Below are positions 5,379 through 11,543 of a DNA stretch of 11,543 nt, one piece after another. Both the position numbers and the translations under genes were made by a program. Source of the stretch: Micrococcales bacterium (lineage in GTDB: Bacteria > Actinomycetota > Actinomycetes > Actinomycetales > Dermatophilaceae). The notes beneath the pieces are model-generated. The model was not told the DNA's origin. It did no database searches and saw only the letters and a list, made by a program, of their open reading frames with translations. How positions within the stretch are numbered: position 1 is the stretch's first letter; every line of letters begins with the position of its first letter. The stretch lies in NCBI GenBank assembly GCA_003132125.1, contig PKWT01000482.1, forward strand, positions 3,049 through 14,591, read 5' to 3'.

Positions 5379-6253
5379 GACGGACTCCATTCCGGGCCAG
5401 GCCGTATGCCGTCCTGATCCGCTCGCTCGAGCAGCTCACTCACCGGGATAATTGCCCCACCAACGCGGAGCTGCGCCTCTGCGTTGACGGCGAACCACGG
5501 TGCAAGAACGAAGGCCCGCTCGTGTGCGCGGGGATGCGGCAGCATCAGCTCCGGGTCCTGGCTCAACAGCTCCGAGCCGGAACCGGGGTCGCCGTACTGG
5601 ATGAGGTCAAGATCCAGACTTCTTGCGCCCCAACGGGTTTCGCGAACCCGACCGTGGTCGGCCTCGATCGCATGGAGCTCAGTGAGCAGCGTGAAAGGCG
5701 CCAAACGTGTCCGGGCCAAGACGACGGCGTTGAGATAGACAGGCTGGTCGGGACCTCCCACCGGGTCAGTCTCGAACAGGTCAGAAACCGCGGTGATGCG
5801 CAGGCCGTCAACATCGGCAAGCGCTCGAACCGCGGACTCGAGCGTTGGCCGCACAGCGCCAAGGTTGGCGCCAAGGGCGATCACGACCCGTTCGTCGCGA
5901 TGCCGCTCGACCTTCACGAGAACGTCGCCGAACGGCACTCCCACCGGGGCCTGTGGCTTATGAACCGTCACCTCGACGGCCTGCACCAACGGGCGCCCCA
6001 GTGCAGCCGCGGCGATCTGCTCAGCCAGGCTCTCGATCAGGTCCAGCGACGGCCCGGTGATCAGTCCCACGATGTCGACGGCCACCTCCGCGTAGCTGAC
6101 CGTGTGCGCGAGGAGATCGCTGCGACCGGCGCGCCGCAGGTCAACGTCAAGGGTCACGTCAACGACAAAGTCCTGACCAATCGTCTTCTCGAAGTCGAGC
6201 ACCCCGTGGAAGCCATGAGCCGAGATTCCTTGCAGGACAATGCGATCCGTCAT
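5372..6253 (-). CDS. folB-folK: Fused dihydroneopterin aldolase / hydroxymethyldihydropterin pyrophosphokinase
   Basis: One 293-residue chain carries two consecutive folate enzymes. Residues 1-117 are FolB, which cleaves 7,8-dihydroneopterin to 6-hydroxymethyldihydropterin and glycolaldehyde; the expected Glu22, Tyr54 and Lys99 are present. Residues 122-293 are FolK, which transfers diphosphate from ATP to that product. FolK landmarks are LGANLG at 127-132, FETDPVGGPDQPVYLNAV at 160-177, RWGARSLDLDLI at 207-218 (metal-binding D214 and D216) and PHPRAHERAFVL at 239-250 (H240 and R246). The linker is only a few residues (about 118-122). The ATG at 6253 overlaps the folP stop by 4 nt, and GGAGG lies 7 nt upstream. 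Both active sites look intact, so product may pass directly between the domains and on to FolP; that is inference. Confidence 0.95.
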   Translation of the reverse strand: MTDRIVLQGISAHGFHGVLDFEKTIGQDFVVDVTLDVDLRRAGRSDLLAHTVSYAEVAVDIVGLITGPSLDLIESLAEQIAAAALGRPLVQAVEVTVHKPQAPVGVPFGDVLVKVERHRDERVVIALGANLGAVRPTLESAVRALADVDGLRITAVSDLFETDPVGGPDQPVYLNAVVLARTRLAPFTLLTELHAIEADHGRVRETRWGARSLDLDLIQYGDPGSGSELLSQDPELMLPHPRAHERAFVLAPWFAVNAEAQLRVGGAIIPVSELLERADQDGIRPGPEWSPSW

Positions 6254-7062
6254 CGAGCTGCCTCCGTTGCTTCGACCACGCGAAGCGCGTCGACACTCGA
6301 GGCCACGTCGTGGACACGCACGGCCCAGGCCCCGGCGAGTCCTGCAATCACTGTGGTCGCGGCGGTTGCCGCATCTCGCTGCACAGGAGGACGACTCTCG
6401 GCACCCTCTGGAACACCCAGGCGGCCCAGGAACGTCTTGCGCGACGTTCCCACAAGCACGGGAAAGCCCAGCGACTGCACCACATCCAGATGGGCCAGCA
6501 AGGACCAGTTGTGCTCTGCCAGCTTGGCGAAGCCGAACCCCGGGTCGAGGATCAGCTGGTCCCGTCGCACACCCTGACCGCAGAGGTCGGTCACTCGCTC
6601 GGTCAACGAGCGGCATACGTCTGAGACCACGTCGTGATACGACGCACGGCTCTGCATGGTGGCGCTGTGACCACGCCAGTGCATGACGACGAACGGCACC
6701 TGCATGGCGGCGACCACCCGCGCCATGTCTGTGTCCGCCAGGCCTCCGCTGACGTCGTTCACGATGGAGGCACCCGCCTCAACAGCCTGGGCTGCGACGG
6801 CCGCCCTCATGGTGTCGATGGAGATCCGGGCCCCGCTGCGGGCCAGCTCACGGATCACGGGGATCACTCGGCGCAGCTCTTCGTCCTCGGTCGTCCGGAT
6901 GGCGCCGGGGCGAGTGGACTCCCCGCCCACGTCCAGTATGTCGGCGCCCTGCTCCAGCAGCTCCAGACCGTGGGCGATCCCAGCCTCGGGGGCGAACCAC
7001 AGGCCCCCGTCGCTGAAGGAGTCGGGAGTGACGTTGACAACGCCCATGACGAGGGTGTGCAT
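6250..7062 (-). CDS. folP: Dihydropteroate synthase
   Basis: FolP condenses the pterin diphosphate made by FolK with p-aminobenzoate to form dihydropteroate; it is the target of sulfonamides. The 270-residue protein has all the family motifs: VNVTPDSFSDGG at 9-20, GGESTRPGA at 46-54, SIDT at 81-84, NDVSGG at 102-107, MHWRG at 127-131, ILDPGFGFAK at 171-180, GTSRK at 205-209 and RVHDV at 249-253. ATG at 7062 is chosen because GGAG lies exactly 7 nt upstream and the product opens just before the conserved LVMGVVNVTP. ATG at 7068, which would overlap the upstream stop as ATGA, has that GGAG only 1 nt away. Nothing suggests inactivation. Confidence 0.96.
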   Translation of the reverse strand: MHTLVMGVVNVTPDSFSDGGLWFAPEAGIAHGLELLEQGADILDVGGESTRPGAIRTTEDEELRRVIPVIRELARSGARISIDTMRAAVAAQAVEAGASIVNDVSGGLADTDMARVVAAMQVPFVVMHWRGHSATMQSRASYHDVVSDVCRSLTERVTDLCGQGVRRDQLILDPGFGFAKLAEHNWSLLAHLDVVQSLGFPVLVGTSRKTFLGRLGVPEGAESRPPVQRDAATAATTVIAGLAGAWAVRVHDVASSVDALRVVEATEAAR

Positions 7063-7064
7063 GA

Positions 7065-8792
7065 TCATGCTCCGCTGAGCCTGCGCAAGTGCGGCCAGGT
7101 GAGGAAGGCCTCGGCCTCGAGTGCGGCGACGGCGATGCGGGGGAGGTCGCGCGTGGCCGGGTAGACGACGAAGCGCGGCACCCAGGTCGGCTGGAACTTG
7201 GCGTTGAACCGATACAGGCTCTCGATCTGGAACCAGCGGGAGGCGAACAGCAGCACTCTGCGCCACCCGCGCAGGAACGGCCCGGCACCCAGCCGCTCAC
7301 CGCGTTCGAGGGTCGACCGGAAGACCGCGAAGTTGAGAGAGACACGGTTGACGCCCAGCTCTGGACAGAACCTCAACGCGTCCACGATGAGCAGCTCGTT
7401 GACGCCCGCATCGGCAGTTCGGTCGCGCCGCATGAGATCCAGGGACATCCCGTCAGGACCCCAGGGAACGAACTGCAGGAACGCCCGCATGACACCATCC
7501 TGACGTGCCACTGCGAAGACGCAGTCCGGGTCGACGGGGTCGACGAGCCGACCCAGGGCCATCGAGAAACCACGCTCGGTCTCGGTGCCGCGCCAGGCAT
7601 CTGCATCAATCAGGGCCCGCCGACGCTCCCCTTCGGAGATCGCGCCTGCCCGCAGGACCTCCGTGGTGTAGCCGACCCGCTCGATCCGTTTGACCATCTG
7701 CCGGACGTTGCGCATCGGCCGACCCTCAAGAGAGAACTCCGCCACGTCCACCACGGCCTCGTCACCGAGCTCCAGGGCAGTAAAGCCTGTCTGGCGGCAC
7801 CAGACGGTGCCGGCCCGCTCCGAACAACCGATTACCGCGGGCGTCCAGGCGTGCAGCTCGGCCTCGGCCATGAAGCTGGTGATCGCACCGGGCCACGCCT
7901 CCGGGTCCCCGAGCGGGTCACCACTGGCCAGCATCACGCCGGAGACGACTCGGTAGGCGATCGCAGCCTTGCCGGACTCGGACCAGACCACGCTCTTGTC
8001 GCGACGCAGGTTGAAGTAGCCGAGTGAGTCCGGGCTGCGTTGGAGCAGGGCGCGCATCGACTCTTCGTCAGCGTCGGTCAGCTCAGGGCGGGGCTCCGGG
8101 GCGCGCAGGGCGAGATAGAGGGTCGTGAGGGCGGTCATCAGGCCCAGGGCGGTCAACACGAAGTCGTTCAGGTCATTGACGCGGTCAGGGAAGAAGGTCA
8201 ATGGGCCATTGAGGCCGACCAGGTCGAGAAGCACCTCCTGGACGATGACCACGAAGCTCGGTGGCCCACCCACCACGTGCTGACGCAGCATGAACAACAT
8301 GAGGACACCGACGACGAAGCTCGTCACGGCCAGAACGAAGAACACCCGCACGGCCCGCCACCGGGTCCTCGGGTCACCCAGTGCGCGGAACTCTTCCCGG
8401 TAGACGATCAGGGCGATCAGCATTGCCAGCGACAGAACGAACGGAACGAGCTCGAACTTAACCGTATGGGCAACGACGCTGAAAGCCAGCAACGCCACCG
8501 CTGCACGCCACGCCCGACGCTTGCGTCGTCGCAACGCATGAGCCAGGAGCAGCAGCAAGATGCCAGACACGACCGTCGTAGCAGAGGCGGCGGCGACGGC
8601 GCCCGGCAGAAGATCTGTCAGCGGGAGCAGCCGGTGCCGCCAGCCAGGTCGCAGGCCGGTGAGGATATCGGCAACACCGACCAGGTAGGCGAGCGCGCCG
8701 ATCACCCTTGGGGCGCGCGAGCTGCGCTTGGCGAAACCCGCCCGTAAAGAGGAAACCCGTGATGACGTGCGCGAGGGAGCGCTGTCGCTCAC
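7065..8792 (-). CDS. MprF-like membrane protein with DUF2156 (phosphatidylglycerol lysyltransferase-type) domain
   Basis: The 575-residue protein has about six hydrophobic segments (roughly 30-47, 62-87, 95-112, 113-131, 147-170 and 210-229) and then a cytoplasmic DUF2156 domain from about 240 to 560. In that domain YFNLRRDKSVVW (259-270), LASGDPLGD (288-296), RQMVKRIERVGY (364-375), GVNELLIVDAL (463-473), VSLNFAVFRS (484-493) and ESLYRFNAKFQPTWVPRF (524-541) match the aminoacyl-tRNA-dependent lipid aminoacyltransferases. MprF and LysX add lysine or another amino acid to phosphatidylglycerol, lowering negative surface charge and sensitivity to cationic peptides. This protein lacks the lysyl-tRNA synthetase part of mycobacterial LysX and has fewer membrane segments than full MprF. 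The GTG at 8792 overlaps the folE stop by 4 nt after a GGGGG. Substrate amino acid and lipid cannot be told from sequence. Confidence 0.85.
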   Translation of the reverse strand: MSDSAPSRTSSRVSSLRAGFAKRSSRAPRVIGALAYLVGVADILTGLRPGWRHRLLPLTDLLPGAVAAASATTVVSGILLLLLAHALRRRKRRAWRAAVALLAFSVVAHTVKFELVPFVLSLAMLIALIVYREEFRALGDPRTRWRAVRVFFVLAVTSFVVGVLMLFMLRQHVVGGPPSFVVIVQEVLLDLVGLNGPLTFFPDRVNDLNDFVLTALGLMTALTTLYLALRAPEPRPELTDADEESMRALLQRSPDSLGYFNLRRDKSVVWSESGKAAIAYRVVSGVMLASGDPLGDPEAWPGAITSFMAEAELHAWTPAVIGCSERAGTVWCRQTGFTALELGDEAVVDVAEFSLEGRPMRNVRQMVKRIERVGYTTEVLRAGAISEGERRRALIDADAWRGTETERGFSMALGRLVDPVDPDCVFAVARQDGVMRAFLQFVPWGPDGMSLDLMRRDRTADAGVNELLIVDALRFCPELGVNRVSLNFAVFRSTLERGERLGAGPFLRGWRRVLLFASRWFQIESLYRFNAKFQPTWVPRFVVYPATRDLPRIAVAALEAEAFLTWPHLRRLSGA

Positions 8793-9350
8793 CGGCTGCC
8801 CCCAAGCACCAGAGCCATCGCCTCTGCCCGGGTCGCAGGATCACGCAGCTGGCCGCGCACGGCCGACGTGATGGTCCGCGAACCCGGCCTGCGGACGCCG
8901 CGCATCGACATGCACAGATGTTCGCACTCGATGACGACCAGGACGCCCAGGGGCTTGAGGTGCTCAATCAGCGCGTCCGCGATCTGAGAGGTCATCCGCT
9001 CCTGGATCTGCGGACGTCGCGCGTAGACATCGACCAGTCTCGCCAGCTTGGACAGGCCTGTCACCCGCCCGTCTCGACCGGGGATGTAGCCCACGTGAGC
9101 GACACCATGGAAGGGCACGAGATGGTGCTCGCACGTGCTGTACACCTCGATGTCGCGCACGAGGATGAGCTCGTCGTGACCGAGCTCGAAGGTCGTGGTG
9201 AGGACATCCTCTGGTCGTTGCGCCATGCCCGCGAAGATCTCGGCGTAGGACCTGGCCACCCGCCCGGGCGTTCCTTTGAGCCCCTCGCGGTCAGGGTCCT
9301 CGCCGATCGCGAGCAGGATCTCGCGAACCGCGCGCTCAGCACGCTCCAGG

Positions 9351-9373
<23 letters not shown>
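8789..9373 (-). CDS. folE: GTP cyclohydrolase I
   Basis: FolE converts GTP to 7,8-dihydroneopterin triphosphate and formate, the entry step to folate. The 194-residue protein shows EGLKGTPGRVA at 30-40, STCEHHLVPF at 79-88 (zinc ligands Cys81 and His84), GYIPG at 95-99, GLSKLARLVD at 106-115, RPQIQERMT at 120-128 and EHLCMSMRGV at 151-160, where Cys154 is the third zinc ligand. All zinc ligands are present, so this is a standard zinc-dependent type IA enzyme. The start is ATG at 9373, inside the end of ftsH (23-nt overlap), with AGAGGG 5 nt upstream. It is first of the folate genes here and is separated from folP by the MprF-like gene. Confidence 0.97.
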
Positions 9374-11411
<2,038 letters not shown>

Positions 11412-11543
11412 GTATCTGCGAGGCTTGACGCCCCGTCCCTCCTGCTCGCTCTGCCATGTCAACCGCGATGTGAGCCAGTGCGGCAACGATCATAACGACG
11501 TTACACCGCACGGAAGCCGCAACAGTCTCGCCAGTCAAACGCC
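11412..11543 (-). promoter_or_regulatory. Upstream region of ftsH with a possible promoter
   Basis: These 132 bases hold no recognisable gene. On the minus strand TATGAT (11494-11489) is one base from the consensus -10. It would start a transcript near 11482 and leave a leader of about 70 nt before the ftsH ATG. No convincing -35 lies 16-18 nt upstream, so the promoter is tentative. AGGAGG at 11443-11438 is a perfect ribosome-binding sequence but is 26 nt from the ATG. The upstream neighbouring gene is outside the window. Confidence 0.4.

Noticed and set aside
5522..6577. Long open frame on the plus strand, opposite folB-folK and folP
   Set aside because: It is antisense to two intact, overlapping folate genes and shows no recognisable motif.
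11457..11462. TTGACA on the minus strand before ftsH, a perfect -35 hexamer
   Set aside because: No TANNNT hexamer follows at 16-18 nt; that position is GGGACG-like sequence, so there is no matching -10.

Overview
The window is about 11.5 kb of GC-rich chromosomal DNA from an actinobacterium. The evidence is the frequent GTG starts, tightly overlapping genes, actinobacterial family members (DUF3180, DUF2520, a short MprF-like protein, a MidA-type methyltransferase), and start codons that sit directly at likely transcription starts. The gene set resembles Micrococcales such as the Intrasporangiaceae, but that placement is a judgement from memory. No tRNA, rRNA, CRISPR array, insertion sequence or prophage gene is visible. 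This is core-metabolism territory, not a mobile island.

Left block (1-1994, minus strand): a pantothenate operon read right to left. It holds a Rossmann/DUF2520 protein, panC (pantothenate synthetase) and the first 37 codons of panD (aspartate decarboxylase), cut by the window edge. PanD makes beta-alanine and PanC joins it to pantoate. The DUF2520 protein is a candidate ketopantoate reductase supplying the pantoate.

Middle block (2039-4800, plus strand): a MidA/NDUFAF7-type SAM-dependent methyltransferase, a small lipoprotein, and a solitary paralogue of complex I subunit NuoD with no other nuo gene in view. This is the most interesting part. In eukaryotes NDUFAF7 methylates Arg85 of NDUFS2, the NuoD homologue. 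The NuoD paralogue keeps that arginine (Arg62) but has Trp in place of the quinone-binding Tyr and Glu in place of a conserved Asp. The pantothenate block and this block diverge from a 44-bp region with two mirror-image TAGCGT -10 elements, each 7 nt before a GTG start, around a palindromic core.

Right block (4875-11411, minus strand): ftsH, folE, an MprF-like DUF2156 membrane protein, folP, a folB-folK fusion and a DUF3180 membrane protein, packed with overlaps or a 2-nt gap. FolE makes dihydroneopterin triphosphate from GTP, FolB and FolK convert dihydroneopterin to the pterin diphosphate, and FolP condenses that with p-aminobenzoate. The lipid-modifying MprF-like gene between folE and folP is not a folate gene. 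The blocks at 4800/4875 converge on a nested stem-loop. The last 132 bases upstream of ftsH hold a possible promoter and no visible gene.
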